DNA of 64,000 bases, taken from Pseudomonas brassicacearum subsp. neoaurantiaca (GTDB lineage: Bacteria; Pseudomonadota; Gammaproteobacteria; Pseudomonadales; Pseudomonadaceae). Positions 17,501-26,336 of this stretch are shown piece by piece (the stretch's first letter is position 1; every line of letters begins with the position of its first letter). The notes under the pieces are model-generated. The model had not been told where the DNA came from, made no database searches, and saw nothing but the letters and a program-made list of their open reading frames with translations. The DNA lies in the NCBI RefSeq assembly GCF_013608025.1, contig NZ_VDLV01000010.1, positions 55,527 through 119,526 of the forward strand, given 5' to 3'. The position numbers were made by a program, and so were the translations under genes.

Positions 17501-18693
17501 TGCATTTCGATGGCATCGGCCGGGTGCCCGGCGACCCGATCCTCGGCCTGATGGAGGCCTACGGGGCGGACAGCAACCCTGGCAAGTTCGACCTGGGCGT
17601 GGGCGTCTATAAGGATGCCCAGGGCCTGACGCCGATCCTGCAATCCGTGAAACAGGCCGAGCAGCGACTGGTGGATCGCCAGGTCACCAAGACCTACATC
17701 GGTGGTCATGGCGACGCCGCGTTCGGCCAGTTGATCAATGCACTGGTCTTGGGCGCAGACTCACCGCTGATCGCCGGCAAGCGCGCCGGCGCCACCCAGA
17801 CCCCGGGCGGCACCGGCGCCCTGCGCTTGAGTGCCGATTTCATTGCCCAATGCCTGCCGGGCCGTGGCGTCTGGTTGAGCAACCCGACCTGGCCGATCCA
17901 CGAAACCATCTTCGCCACCGCTGGCGTCAAGGCCAGTCATTACCCTTACGTGGGCGCTGACAATCGCCTGGATTTCGAGGCCATGCTGGCGACCCTGGGC
18001 CAAGTGCCGAAGGGCGACGTGGTGCTGCTGCACGCCTGCTGCCACAACCCGACCGGCTTCGACCTGTCCCACGACCAATGGCGCCAAGTGCTGGACGTGG
18101 TGCGCAGTCGCGATCTGCTGCCGTTGATCGACTTCGCCTACCAAGGCTTTGGCGATGGGCTGGAGCAAGACGCCTGGGCCGTACGTTTATTTGCCGAAGC
18201 GTTGCCCGAAGTGCTGGTCACCAGTTCCTGTTCGAAGAACTTCGGCCTGTACCGCGACCGCACCGGTGCGCTGATCGTCTGTGCTCGCGATGCCGAAAAG
18301 CTGACGGACATCCGCAGTCAACTGGCCAACATCGCCCGCAACCTGTGGTCGACGCCGCCAGATCATGGCGCGGCGGTGGTGGCGACGATCCTCGGCAATC
18401 CGGAATTCAAGACCTTGTGGGCCGACGAAGTGGAAGCCATGCGCCTGCGCATCGCGCAACTGCGCAGCGGCCTGCTGGAAGCGCTCGAACCCCACGGCTT
18501 GCGTGAGCGCTTTGCCCATATCGGCGTGCAACGCGGGATGTTTTCCTACACCGGCCTGACACCGGAACAGGTCAAGCAACTGCGCGAGCGCCACAGCGTC
18601 TACATGGTCGGCACCGGCCGGGCGAACGTCGCCGGCATCGATGCGACACGCCTGGATGCGCTGGCGGTGGCGATTGCGGATGTTTGCAAATAG
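17500..18693 (+). CDS. phhC: Aromatic amino acid aminotransferase
   Basis: This 397-aa class I aminotransferase starts [20 protein letters not shown], the AspC/TyrB start. It contains HACCHNPTGFDLS (PLP-binding Asn-Pro), the DFAYQGFGDGL segment, and the PLP-lysine motif SSCSKNFGLYRDR. It transaminates tyrosine and phenylalanine to the keto acids that feed homogentisate catabolism. The ATG at 17500 shares bases with the phhB TAA. The gene order phhR<>phhA-phhB-phhC matches P. aeruginosa. Confidence 0.93.
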   Translation: MHFDGIGRVPGDPILGLMEAYGADSNPGKFDLGVGVYKDAQGLTPILQSVKQAEQRLVDRQVTKTYIGGHGDAAFGQLINALVLGADSPLIAGKRAGATQTPGGTGALRLSADFIAQCLPGRGVWLSNPTWPIHETIFATAGVKASHYPYVGADNRLDFEAMLATLGQVPKGDVVLLHACCHNPTGFDLSHDQWRQVLDVVRSRDLLPLIDFAYQGFGDGLEQDAWAVRLFAEALPEVLVTSSCSKNFGLYRDRTGALIVCARDAEKLTDIRSQLANIARNLWSTPPDHGAAVVATILGNPEFKTLWADEVEAMRLRIAQLRSGLLEALEPHGLRERFAHIGVQRGMFSYTGLTPEQVKQLRERHSVYMVGTGRANVAGIDATRLDALAVAIADVCK

Positions 18694-18714
18694 CTTTCTG
18701 TCGCTGCTGGTCTC

Positions 18715-18859
18715 GTGGCGAGGGAGCTTGCTCCCGCTGGGCTGCGCAGCAGCCCTAAAGTAGACGCTCCTGAAGTAGACGCTTAGGAGTGTCAGGCTGT
18801 CTCTGCTCGACACTTTGGGGCGGCTTCGCCGCCCAGCGGGAGCAAGCTCCCTCGCCACA
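18715..18859. repeat. REP pair (GTGGCGAGGGAGC family)
   Basis: Two inverted copies of the REP core GTGGCGAGGGAGCTTGCTCC, each followed by a GC-rich palindrome (GGCTGCGCAGCAGCC; GGGCGGCTTCGCCGCCC), enclose a short spacer with a TAGACGCT direct duplication. It lies between phhC and the convergent nitroreductase gene and may act as a bidirectional transcript end or RNA-stability element. Confidence 0.9.
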
Positions 18860-18901
18860 GTGGATCAAAACAGCCTCAAGTCATCCGCCGCCCTTGAGAA
18901 G

Positions 18902-19465
18902 TTACAGGCCCGTCCACTCTTGGACAAACTGCCCGATATCTTCCTGCGGTGCCGTGCGCGCTTCTTTCTGCGGTGTACCCAGGTAAAGAAAACCAATCAC
19001 CTCTTCACCCTCTTCAAGCCCCAGCCCCCTGGCCACATGCGGCGAGTAAGCCAGTTCACCCGTGCGCCACACCCCGCCGATTCCCTGGGCATAAGCCGCC
19101 AGGAGGATGCCATGGGCGGCACAGCCGGCCGCCAGCAATTGCTCGGATTTCGGAATCTTGAAATGGTCCTGCAGACGAGCGATCACCACCACGACCAGAG
19201 GCGCGCGCAGCGGGCCGTTAAGCGCCTTTTCCACCACGGCTTCGGCCACCAGCGGGTCGTTGAACCGTGCCGCTTCGGCCAGCAGTTCACCCATGCGATG
19301 CCGCGCCTGCCCTTCGACTGTCAGGAAACGCCATGGCCGCAACTGACCATGATCAGGCGCACGCATCGCGGCAGCAAACAGCACTTCGCGCTGTTCGGGC
19401 GTGGGCGCCGGGTCCACCAGGCGCGGGACGGAAACACGGTTGAGCAAAGCGTCGAGAGCCTGCAT
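18902..19465 (-). CDS. Nitroreductase family protein (YdjA-like)
   Basis: The 187-aa protein begins MQALDALLNRVSVPRLVDPA and continues with APDHGQLRPWRFLTV, the FMN-binding nitroreductase motif of the YdjA/TdsD subgroup. It also has VVIARLQDHFKIP and QLLAAGCAAHGILLAAYAQG (dimer interface). YdjA-like enzymes are small FMN oxidoreductases using NAD(P)H; the physiological substrate is unknown. It converges with phhC across a REP pair and is divergent from trkH. Confidence 0.88.
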   Translation of the reverse strand: MQALDALLNRVSVPRLVDPAPTPEQREVLFAAAMRAPDHGQLRPWRFLTVEGQARHRMGELLAEAARFNDPLVAEAVVEKALNGPLRAPLVVVVIARLQDHFKIPKSEQLLAAGCAAHGILLAAYAQGIGGVWRTGELAYSPHVARGLGLEEGEEVIGFLYLGTPQKEARTAPQEDIGQFVQEWTGL

Positions 19466-19620
19466 CGGCCACCTCCTGGAAAAATTGTTCGGCTATTCTA
19501 GAGGCTTGTGCGACCAGTTCGTTAGCTCAAATTCAGTTACAAGCGAAGTAGGACGCCGGTTTACATGCCACCTGTCGCAGGTAGAATGGCGCCTTTTCCT
19601 CTTCAGCCCGAGCGGACTTC

Positions 19621-21075
19621 ATGGCGTTGCCGACCCTGCGGATCATTGGTTTCATCATCGGCATCTTCCTGATCACCCTGGCGATCTTCATGGTCGTGCC
19701 GATGGCGACGCTGCTGGTCTTCGAACGCACCAGTGACCTGCCGTCGTTCCTCTGGTCGAGCATGATCACCTTTGTCGCCGGCCTGGCCCTGATCCTTCCC
19801 GGACGTCCGGAACACGTGCACCTGCGCCCCCGGGACATGTACCTGCTGACGGTCAGCAGTTGGCTGGTGGTATGTGTCTTCGCCGCGCTGCCCTTTTTGC
19901 TGACCCAGCACATCAGTTACACGGACTCATTCTTCGAGAGCATGTCGGGGATTACCGCCACCGGGGCGACGGTATTGAGCGGTCTGGACACGATGTCGCC
20001 GGGAATCCTGATGTGGCGCTCTCTGCTGCACTGGCTCGGCGGCATCGGCTTTATCGGCATGGCCGTGGCGATCCTGCCGTTGTTGCGCATCGGTGGCATG
20101 CGGCTGTTCCAGACTGAATCGTCCGACCGCTCGGAAAAGGTCATGCCGCGCTCGCACATGGTGGCGCGGCTGATCGTGGCGTCCTACGTGGGCATCACCA
20201 TCCTCGGCACGCTGGCGCTCTGGTGGGCCGGGATGAGCCTGTTCGATGCGATCAACCATTCGATGTCGGCGATCTCCACCGGTGGTTTCTCCACCTCGGA
20301 CCTGTCCCTGGCCAAATGGACTGAGCCCGCGGTGCATTGGGTCGTGATCGTCATCATGATCCTCGGCAGCCTGCCGTTCGCCTTGTACGTTTCGATGCTG
20401 CGAGGCAATCGCCGCGCGTTGATCAAGGACCAGCAAGTCCAAGGGCTGATCGGCGTGCTGTTGATCACCTGGCTGGTGCTCGGCACGTGGTATTGGGCAA
20501 CCACCGACCTGCATTGGCTCGACGCGCTGCGGCACGTGGCGCTGAACGTGACATCCATCGTCACCACCACCGGTTTCGCCCTGGGGGACTACAGCCTGTG
20601 GGGCAATTTCTCCCTGATGCTGTTCTTCTACCTGGGATTCGTCGGCGGCTGCTCGGGCTCGACCGCCGGAGGGATCAAGATTTTCCGCTTCCAGGTTGCC
20701 TATATCCTGCTCCGGGCCAACCTTAATCAGCTAATTCACCCGCGTGCGGTGATCAAGCAGAAGTACAACGGCCACCGCCTCGACGAAGAAATCGTGCGAT
20801 CGATCCTGACCTTTTCGTTCTTCTTCGCCATCACCATCTGCGTGATCGCCCTGCTGCTGTCACTGTTGGGCGTGGAGTGGATGACGGCGTTGACCGGCGC
20901 GGCGAGCACCGTGTCTGGCGTCGGCCCGGGACTTGGCGAGACTATTGGCCCGGCAGGCAACTTTGCCCCGCTGCCGGACGCGGCCAAGTGGATTCTGTCG
21001 GGCGGCATGTTGCTGGGCCGACTGGAGATCATCACGGTGTTCGTGCTGTGTATTCCGGCGTTCTGGCGTCACTGA
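19621..21075 (+). CDS. trkH: TrkH-family potassium uptake protein
   Basis: This 484-aa membrane protein has about ten hydrophobic segments and the four pore-loop (P-loop) glycine filters expected of TrkH/KtrB: SITATGAT-like (MSGITATGATVL), AISTGGFS, VTTTGFALGD and VSGVGPGLGE. It is the membrane subunit of the Trk K+ channel working with the TrkA regulator, which is not in this window. Its last 44 bp overlap, antisense, the 3' end of the AraC-type gene, so the two converge without a terminator between them. Confidence 0.93.
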   Translation: MALPTLRIIGFIIGIFLITLAIFMVVPMATLLVFERTSDLPSFLWSSMITFVAGLALILPGRPEHVHLRPRDMYLLTVSSWLVVCVFAALPFLLTQHISYTDSFFESMSGITATGATVLSGLDTMSPGILMWRSLLHWLGGIGFIGMAVAILPLLRIGGMRLFQTESSDRSEKVMPRSHMVARLIVASYVGITILGTLALWWAGMSLFDAINHSMSAISTGGFSTSDLSLAKWTEPAVHWVVIVIMILGSLPFALYVSMLRGNRRALIKDQQVQGLIGVLLITWLVLGTWYWATTDLHWLDALRHVALNVTSIVTTTGFALGDYSLWGNFSLMLFFYLGFVGGCSGSTAGGIKIFRFQVAYILLRANLNQLIHPRAVIKQKYNGHRLDEEIVRSILTFSFFFAITICVIALLLSLLGVEWMTALTGAASTVSGVGPGLGETIGPAGNFAPLPDAAKWILSGGMLLGRLEIITVFVLCIPAFWRH

Positions 21076-22087
21076 CCGGCTTGGCCACGCCCCGTACCCG
21101 GTATTCGCCGGGCGTGGTACCAAACCAACGGCGGAAGGCCCGAAAAAAATTACTCGGGTCGGCAAACCCCAACAGATAAGCGATTTCCAGCAAGGTCATG
21201 CTCGGCTGCGCTAGGTATTGCTCGGCCAGCTCGCGCCGCGTGTCGTCCAGCAGACTCTGGAAGCTGGTGCCCTCTTCCTGCAAGCGCCGCTGCAAGGTCC
21301 GTTGCGACAGGTGCAGCGTCTGCGCCACCACGTCACGCTTGGGCTCGCCCTGGGGCAGCAGTCGGCAAAGCACTTGTCGCGCCTGGTGGGTTACGCGACT
21401 GCCAGAGAACCGCGCCAGGTATTCCCCTGCAAACCGGTCATGGAGCAGCGCCATGGCCTCGTTGGCGGTGGGCAACGGCGCCTCCATGTCGCCACGCTGG
21501 AAGATCAGCGCATCGCAGGAAGCATCGAACACCAACGGCGCGCCGAAGGCTCGTTGATAAGGTGCAACGTCAATGGGTTCGGCGCCCTGGAACAGCACCT
21601 TCACCGGATGCAATGGCCGTCCGGTCAGCCAGTTGCACAGGGCCAGCGCGCACGCCAGCGACGCTTCGGCGCTTTGCCGGGTCGGTGGCAGGTGATCGCC
21701 ATGGACCGTCAGGATCAACCCGTAGCCTTCTTCCAAGTGACGGAAGCTCAGGTCAGCGCTCTCGGCAATGATCCGCTGATAACGCACCAGCCGCTGGAAG
21801 CCTTCGGCCAGCGTGCGGCTGGACATCAACGCGTAACCGACCACATGGAACGATGCCGGGCGCACCACCTTGCCCAGGTTCAGGCCGATGGCCGGGTTGC
21901 CCGATAACTCCACCGCCAGTTGCCAGAGCCGCGTCATCGAATCCTGGGGGAAACGCGCGTCGGGATCGTCCAGCGCCTCGAAATCCAACCCCAATTGCTT
22001 GAACAGCGCCCGACAGTCCAGGCCGTCCATTTCCAACGCCTTGACAATCCCCATCGCCCAACTTGAAGAAGTGGTTCGTTCGCTCAT
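21032..22087 (-). CDS. AraC-family transcriptional regulator (Arabinose_bd/PF12625 type)
   Basis: The protein is 351 aa from MSERTTSSSW. Residues about 20-205 form the sensor domain seen in OruR/ArgR-like AraC regulators. The C-terminal AraC helix-turn-helix pair contains DVVAQTLHLSQRTLQRRLQEEG and ITLLEIAYLLGFAD-like (MTLLEIAYLLGFADPSNFFRAFRRW) elements. The longer frame to 22225 runs into the divergent promoter region, so 22087 is preferred; an in-frame ATG at 22102 is also possible. The target is unknown; the divergent DUF962-HD pair is a candidate. Confidence 0.85.
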   Translation of the reverse strand: MSERTTSSSWAMGIVKALEMDGLDCRALFKQLGLDFEALDDPDARFPQDSMTRLWQLAVELSGNPAIGLNLGKVVRPASFHVVGYALMSSRTLAEGFQRLVRYQRIIAESADLSFRHLEEGYGLILTVHGDHLPPTRQSAEASLACALALCNWLTGRPLHPVKVLFQGAEPIDVAPYQRAFGAPLVFDASCDALIFQRGDMEAPLPTANEAMALLHDRFAGEYLARFSGSRVTHQARQVLCRLLPQGEPKRDVVAQTLHLSQRTLQRRLQEEGTSFQSLLDDTRRELAEQYLAQPSMTLLEIAYLLGFADPSNFFRAFRRWFGTTPGEYRVRGVAKPVSDARTPEYTARTP

Positions 22088-22245
22088 GACGTTCACTTGC
22101 ATGACGAGCCGCAGGGTACGGCTGGATTTGCGAAGGATACTAAAGTGGCGCTGATTGTCACTGGCCGTTACAAATGAGCACTCTAGACTTGTTAACAAGC
22201 TGGAAAACATCGATCGCCAGAACAATAACCACAGAGAGCGCAGTC

Positions 22246-22557
22246 GTGGAAAACGCTAGACGATTCAACACCTTCGCCGAGTTCTACCCGTACTACCTCG
22301 GCGAACACAGCAACAGCACCTGCCGACGCTTGCACTTTGTCGGCACCTCGCTGGTCTTGCTGGTTTTCGCCATGGCCTTGGTCGTGGGCGCCTGGTGGCT
22401 GTGGGTTGCGCTACCGGTGGCGGGCTATGGCTTTGCCTGGGTCGGGCATTTTTTCTTCGAGAAAAACCGTCCTGCCACGTTCCAACATCCGCTCTACAGC
22501 CTGCTCGGTGACTTCGTCATGTACCGCGACATGCTGCTGGGCAAGGTGGCGTTCTAG
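22246..22557 (+). CDS. DUF962 / Mpo1-like small membrane protein
   Basis: This 103-aa protein starts at a GTG at 22246 (MENARRFNTFAEFYPYYLGE), with the DUF962 signature EHSNSTCRRLHFVGTSL, two hydrophobic helices (LVLLVFAMALVVGAWWLWVAL and following), and FFFEKNRPATFQHP. Mpo1 in yeast is an Fe-dependent dioxygenase acting on 2-hydroxy fatty acids; bacterial homologues are largely uncharacterised. The reported frame extends to 22174 but that part lacks family similarity. The stop is fused to the ribosome-binding site of the next gene (TAGGAGG), so the two are translationally linked. Confidence 0.85.
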   Translation: MENARRFNTFAEFYPYYLGEHSNSTCRRLHFVGTSLVLLVFAMALVVGAWWLWVALPVAGYGFAWVGHFFFEKNRPATFQHPLYSLLGDFVMYRDMLLGKVAF

Positions 22558-22568
22558 GAGGATTGCCA

Positions 22569-23153
22569 GTGGACGCTCATGCGCGCTTCACCCACATGCA
22601 GGACGGGACCCGGGAAGACTGGGCGATCATTGCGGCAGACTTCAGCGCCTACGCGCGGCAGTTGCCAGGGCGGGTTCTGGCCCATCTGAAATTGCTCGAC
22701 GGCGATTTTGGCGGATTCCCGGTGGATCGCCTGACGCATTCCCTGCAAACCGCCACCCGCGCCTACCGTGACGGGCGGGACGAGGAGTACGTGGTCTGCG
22801 CCCTGCTCCACGACATCGGTGACACGCTGGGTAGCTACAACCACCCGGACATCGCCGCGGCGATCCTCAAGCCGTTCGTCAGCGCCGAGAACCTGTGGAT
22901 GGTGGAGAAACACGGGATTTTCCAGGGCTATTACTTTTTCCATCACCTGGGCATGGACCGGCACCTGCGCGAGCAGTTTTGCGAACATCCGCAGTACCAG
23001 GCGACTATCGAATTCTGTGCGAAATACGACGCGGCGGCGTTCGATCCGGAGTACGACACGCTGCCGCTGAGTTTCTTCGAGCCGATGCTGGAAAGAGTGT
23101 TTGCCGCGCCGAAGCAGTCCATCTACAAGGCGGCGATGGCAGAACAAGCCTGA
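22569..23153 (+). CDS. HD-domain phosphohydrolase-like protein
   Basis: The protein is 194 aa from a GTG at 22569, which has an AGGAG ribosome site 8 nt upstream. A TTG at 22563 is too close to it. The HD motif appears as H..HSLQTATRAYRDGRDEEYVVCALLHDIGD (His pair with HD, about residues 60-90), with further His residues in NHPD and FFHHLG. This fits a small metal-dependent phosphohydrolase. It resembles HD proteins annotated near phosphonate or phosphate metabolism, but the substrate is not known. It is coupled to the DUF962 gene. Confidence 0.78.
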   Translation: MDAHARFTHMQDGTREDWAIIAADFSAYARQLPGRVLAHLKLLDGDFGGFPVDRLTHSLQTATRAYRDGRDEEYVVCALLHDIGDTLGSYNHPDIAAAILKPFVSAENLWMVEKHGIFQGYYFFHHLGMDRHLREQFCEHPQYQATIEFCAKYDAAAFDPEYDTLPLSFFEPMLERVFAAPKQSIYKAAMAEQA

Positions 23154-23177
23154 GCTTTTGCAGACGCAGCAAATCCC

Positions 23178-23267
23178 GTGGCGAGGGAGCTTGCTCCCGC
23201 TTGAGTGCGAAGCGCTCACAAAAAGGAGGCTGCTGCGCACCCCAGCGGGAGCAAGCTCCCTCGCCAC
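23178..23267. repeat. REP pair (GTGGCGAGGGAGC family)
   Basis: Inverted copies GTGGCGAGGGAGCTTGCTCC and GGGAGCAAGCTCCCTCGCCAC are separated by a short loop containing GAGTGCGAAGCGCTC. The pair lies between the convergent HD and phosphoesterase genes. Confidence 0.88.
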
Positions 23268-23285
23268 GGGTTTTATGTACGCGCC

Positions 23286-24104
23286 CTAGGCAGGCTCAGC
23301 CACTTTCAACTCAGCCTTGAGCAGCGCCTCCCGCGCCTGGGCGTCCGCCAGGCGATACAACTCGATTGTTCCGTCCCAATGCTCGATCAGCGCGGTGCAG
23401 GATTCGACCCAGTCGCCGCAGTTGAGGTATTCCACCTCGCCGACCTTGCGAATCTCGGCATGGTGGATGTGCCCACACACCACGCCGTGCAGTTCACGCT
23501 TCACACACTCATGGGCGATGGCTTCTTCAAAGTCGCTGATGAAACTGACGGCGGTCTTGACCTTGTGCTTCAGGTACGCCGACAGCGACCAGTAGCCATA
23601 GCCATAACGGGCCCGCCAGTGATTGAGCCAGCGGTTCAGCGTCAGCGTGAATTCGTAGGCCGAATCCCCGAGGAACGCCAGCCAACGGTGATAACGAGTA
23701 ATCACATCGAACTGATCGCCATGAATCACCAGCAGATGCCGACCGTCGGCGGTCACATGCACCGCCTCGTCCACCAATTGGATATTACCGAGGATCAGCT
23801 TCGAATAACGCCGCAGGAATTCGTCATGGTTGCCGGTGACATAGATCACCTCGGTGCCACGCTTGCTCATGGTCAGCAGGCGACGAATGACGTTGGTATG
23901 GGCCTGGGGCCAATACATGCCGCCACGCAGCTTCCAGCCGTCGATGATATCGCCCACCAGGTAGATCTTGTCGGCGTGGTAGCCCTTGAGGAAATGCGAC
24001 AGGTGCTCGGCCTGGCAATCCCGGGTGCCCAGGTGCACATCGGAAATCCACAGGGTGCGTACACGCTGCTTGCGGCTGGGTCTGGCGAGCTCGGCGCTGG
24101 TCAT
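23286..24104 (-). CDS. LpxH-like calcineurin phosphoesterase (UDP-2,3-diacylglucosamine diphosphatase homologue)
   Basis: This 272-aa protein has the LpxH/YbbF metal motifs: SDVHLGTRD (about 20-28), GDIIDGW, TGNHDEFLR, IHGDQFD and CGHIHHAEI. These proteins are close homologues of UDP-2,3-diacylglucosamine hydrolase. Several Pseudomonas genomes carry this longer LpxH-like paralogue besides true LpxH; the paralogue's substrate is not established. The ATG at 24104 follows an AGAGGG ribosome site. It is convergent with the HD gene and divergent from an AraC regulator. Confidence 0.85.
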   Translation of the reverse strand: MTSAELARPSRKQRVRTLWISDVHLGTRDCQAEHLSHFLKGYHADKIYLVGDIIDGWKLRGGMYWPQAHTNVIRRLLTMSKRGTEVIYVTGNHDEFLRRYSKLILGNIQLVDEAVHVTADGRHLLVIHGDQFDVITRYHRWLAFLGDSAYEFTLTLNRWLNHWRARYGYGYWSLSAYLKHKVKTAVSFISDFEEAIAHECVKRELHGVVCGHIHHAEIRKVGEVEYLNCGDWVESCTALIEHWDGTIELYRLADAQAREALLKAELKVAEPA

Positions 24105-24239
24105 TGGGCAACCCTCTGATCGTTTTCACCACAGTGCACCCCAGCGGTTAATGACCCATGACAGCAATAAGTCGATTGCATGACAGCGCGAGGCGCCGCG
24201 CCCTCGGTGTAGACTGACCACCAGCCACGGGAGACTGCG

Positions 24240-24989
24240 ATGAGACCGATCCTCACGCTACGCCACTACAGCCACGATTTGATCGTCCACAGCCACGACC
24301 ACGCGCAACTGGTGTTCGGCTTGTCTGGCGCGCTGGACTTCGAAGTCGAGGGGCGTGGCAGCCAGGTGGTGCAGCAGAGTTTCGTTGTCGTGCCGGCGGG
24401 CGCCCATCATGCGTGCGGCAGTCCCCAGGGCAGCCGTTGCCTGGTGCTGGACGTGCCGGACGATGAGTGGGTCGGGCAATGCCTGGGCGATCATGCCGAC
24501 GCGAGCCGTCGCTTGCTCGACAGCAATACTCGCCTGGCGCTGGATGCAGGGCAAAGCCACTTGGTCAGTTGGCTGGCCGGCAGCCCGGTGGACGACCCGG
24601 TGATCGCCCAGCAAGGCGCGGTGCTGTTGCTCGCCAGCCTCAACGGCGGGCGCCAGGAAACCACCGGTGGCCGGCGCCTGCCCTATGCCGCACTCAACGC
24701 TCATATCGACCAATACGCCGCTTATCCACTCCAAGTAGCAGACCTGGCGCGCGTCGCCGGGCTTTCCAGCGCGCGCCTGCATGCCCGTTTCGTCGCCGAA
24801 TGCGGGCAGACGCCGATGGAATACATCCGCAGCCGCCGCTTGCACAAGGCCGTGGCGTTGCTGCGTGACTCGCAGCTGCCGATCGGTGAGATTGCCCAAC
24901 GGGTTGGCTACAGCTCGCAGAGCGCTTTCGCCGCAGCCGTGCAACGCGAATTCGGTGCCTCGCCGGGCAAGCTTCGGCGGCCACGCTAG
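24240..24989 (+). CDS. AraC-family regulator with N-terminal cupin domain
   Basis: This 249-aa protein has a cupin-like sensor (residues 1-110, HSHDHAQLVFGLSGALDFEV with multiple His). A C-terminal AraC domain follows, with helices DLARVAGLSSARLHARFVAE and IGEIAQRVGYSSQSAFAAAV. GGGAGA lies 5 nt before the ATG. It is 92 bp upstream of an EamA exporter on the same strand; a regulatory link to it is plausible but unproven. Confidence 0.87.
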   Translation: MRPILTLRHYSHDLIVHSHDHAQLVFGLSGALDFEVEGRGSQVVQQSFVVVPAGAHHACGSPQGSRCLVLDVPDDEWVGQCLGDHADASRRLLDSNTRLALDAGQSHLVSWLAGSPVDDPVIAQQGAVLLLASLNGGRQETTGGRRLPYAALNAHIDQYAAYPLQVADLARVAGLSSARLHARFVAECGQTPMEYIRSRRLHKAVALLRDSQLPIGEIAQRVGYSSQSAFAAAVQREFGASPGKLRRPR

Positions 24990-25081
24990 TCTTGCGCTAA
25001 AAATCGCTAGGATCGCGACAGACAAATACGGCTGGCGACGGGCTTAATACCCGAACGTCCAACCGTTCACCAAGGATTGCA

Positions 25082-25972
25082 ATGACACCCCGTACCGCCC
25101 TCGGCGCCCTGCACATCGGCGCACTCATGTTCGGCCTGACTGGCGTCTTCGGCAAACTCGCCGCGGCCTCGCCCGCCGTGATCGTGTTTGGCCGCGCCGT
25201 ATTCGCCGTGCTGGCCCTGGCGGCATTTGCCCGATTCGCCAGCCCTACCCGCTGGCAGCAACTCCAGGGCCGGGACATGCGCCGGTTGCTGCTGGGCGGC
25301 CTCTTGCTGACCGGGCACTGGGTGAGTTTCTTCATTTCAGTGAAAGTCGCCGGCGTCGCGATCGCCACGCTGGGATTCGCCAGTTTCCCGGCCTTTACCG
25401 TGCTGCTCGAAGGGTTGGTTTTCCGCGAGCGAATCCGCGCCAACGAAATCCTCCTCGTGGTCCTGGTGAGCATCGGCCTGGTGCTGGTTACGCCGGACTT
25501 CGACCTGGCCAGCGGCGCCACCACCGGCCTGCTCTGGGCGGTGGCCTCGGGACTGTTGTTCTCACTTTTGTCGCTGACCAACCGCGCCGGCTCCGCCCAC
25601 GTACCACCGGTACAGGCCGCGCTGTGCCAGAACGTTGTGGTCGGCCTCTGCCTGTTGCCGATGGCTGCGCCGCAACTGAGCGACGTTCGCCCGCTCGACT
25701 GGTTGTGGATCGGCCTGCTCGGGGTGTTCTGCACCGGCCTGGCCCACAGCCTGTTCGTCGCCAGCCTGGCGGTGATCAAGGCCCGCACCGCTGCCGTGGT
25801 GTTCGCCATGGAGCCGGTCTACGGCATTACCATCGCCTGGCTGCTGTTCGATGAAAATCCGACACTGCGCATGTTGCTCGGTGGCGTGCTGATCATCGTT
25901 GCGATCGTGGTGTCGAGCCAAATGGACGGCACGAAGAAATCCAGCACCGGCGCCCAGGCCCCGTCTCACTGA
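25082..25972 (+). CDS. EamA/DMT-superfamily transporter
   Basis: This 296-aa protein shows ten hydrophobic segments in two EamA repeats, beginning MTPRTALGALHIGALMFGLT, with the repeat ends AVVFAMEPVYGITIAWLLFDE and LLGGVLIIVAIVV. Drug/metabolite exporters of this type efflux amino acids, sugars or metabolites; the substrate is not readable. The gene end overlaps the convergent Rdx gene by 7 bp. Confidence 0.88.
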   Translation: MTPRTALGALHIGALMFGLTGVFGKLAAASPAVIVFGRAVFAVLALAAFARFASPTRWQQLQGRDMRRLLLGGLLLTGHWVSFFISVKVAGVAIATLGFASFPAFTVLLEGLVFRERIRANEILLVVLVSIGLVLVTPDFDLASGATTGLLWAVASGLLFSLLSLTNRAGSAHVPPVQAALCQNVVVGLCLLPMAAPQLSDVRPLDWLWIGLLGVFCTGLAHSLFVASLAVIKARTAAVVFAMEPVYGITIAWLLFDENPTLRMLLGGVLIIVAIVVSSQMDGTKKSSTGAQAPSH

Positions 25973-26265
25973 GCCCGATTACTGGACTTGTCGCTGTGCC
26001 CCAGGTCACGCTCCGGGTCGATCTGGTCGCGGACCCGCTGCTTGAGCACCTTGGCCTCGGGGAATCCGCCATCGGCCTTGCGCTCCCAGATCTGGGTGCC
26101 ATCGCAGCCAATGTGGAAAACCCCACCGGTGCCCGGCACCAGGGACACCTTGCCGAGGTCGTCGCCGAATGTGCTGAGCAGTTCCTGGGCCAGCCAGGCG
26201 GCACGCAACAGCCATTGGCACTGGGTGCAGTAGGTGATGACGATTTCCGGTTTGTGCGTACTCAT
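25966..26265 (-). CDS. SelT/SelW/SelH-family Rdx protein
   Basis: This 99-aa protein starts MSTHKPEIVITYCTQCQWLL, with the redox CxxC motif C-T-Q-C at residues 13-16 and a typical Rdx core (SLVPGTGGVFHIGCDGTQIWERKADGGFPEAK, family pattern). It uses Cys instead of selenocysteine. It is a thioredoxin-fold protein, presumably in redox homeostasis. It is convergent with the EamA gene and divergent from plpD. Confidence 0.9.
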   Translation of the reverse strand: MSTHKPEIVITYCTQCQWLLRAAWLAQELLSTFGDDLGKVSLVPGTGGVFHIGCDGTQIWERKADGGFPEAKVLKQRVRDQIDPERDLGHSDKSSNRAQ

Positions 26266-26336
26266 TGCGGGTGAACTCCTGGCTCCAAAGGCGTCGTTAT
26301 ACTACTCGCCTTTGATCGCCCGCTTCGAGATCGACC

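Noticed and set aside
18715..18859. Inverted repeats considered as CRISPR or IS ends
   Set aside because: They are isolated inverted pairs with palindromic cores, not regularly spaced direct repeats, and no transposase or cas gene is adjacent.
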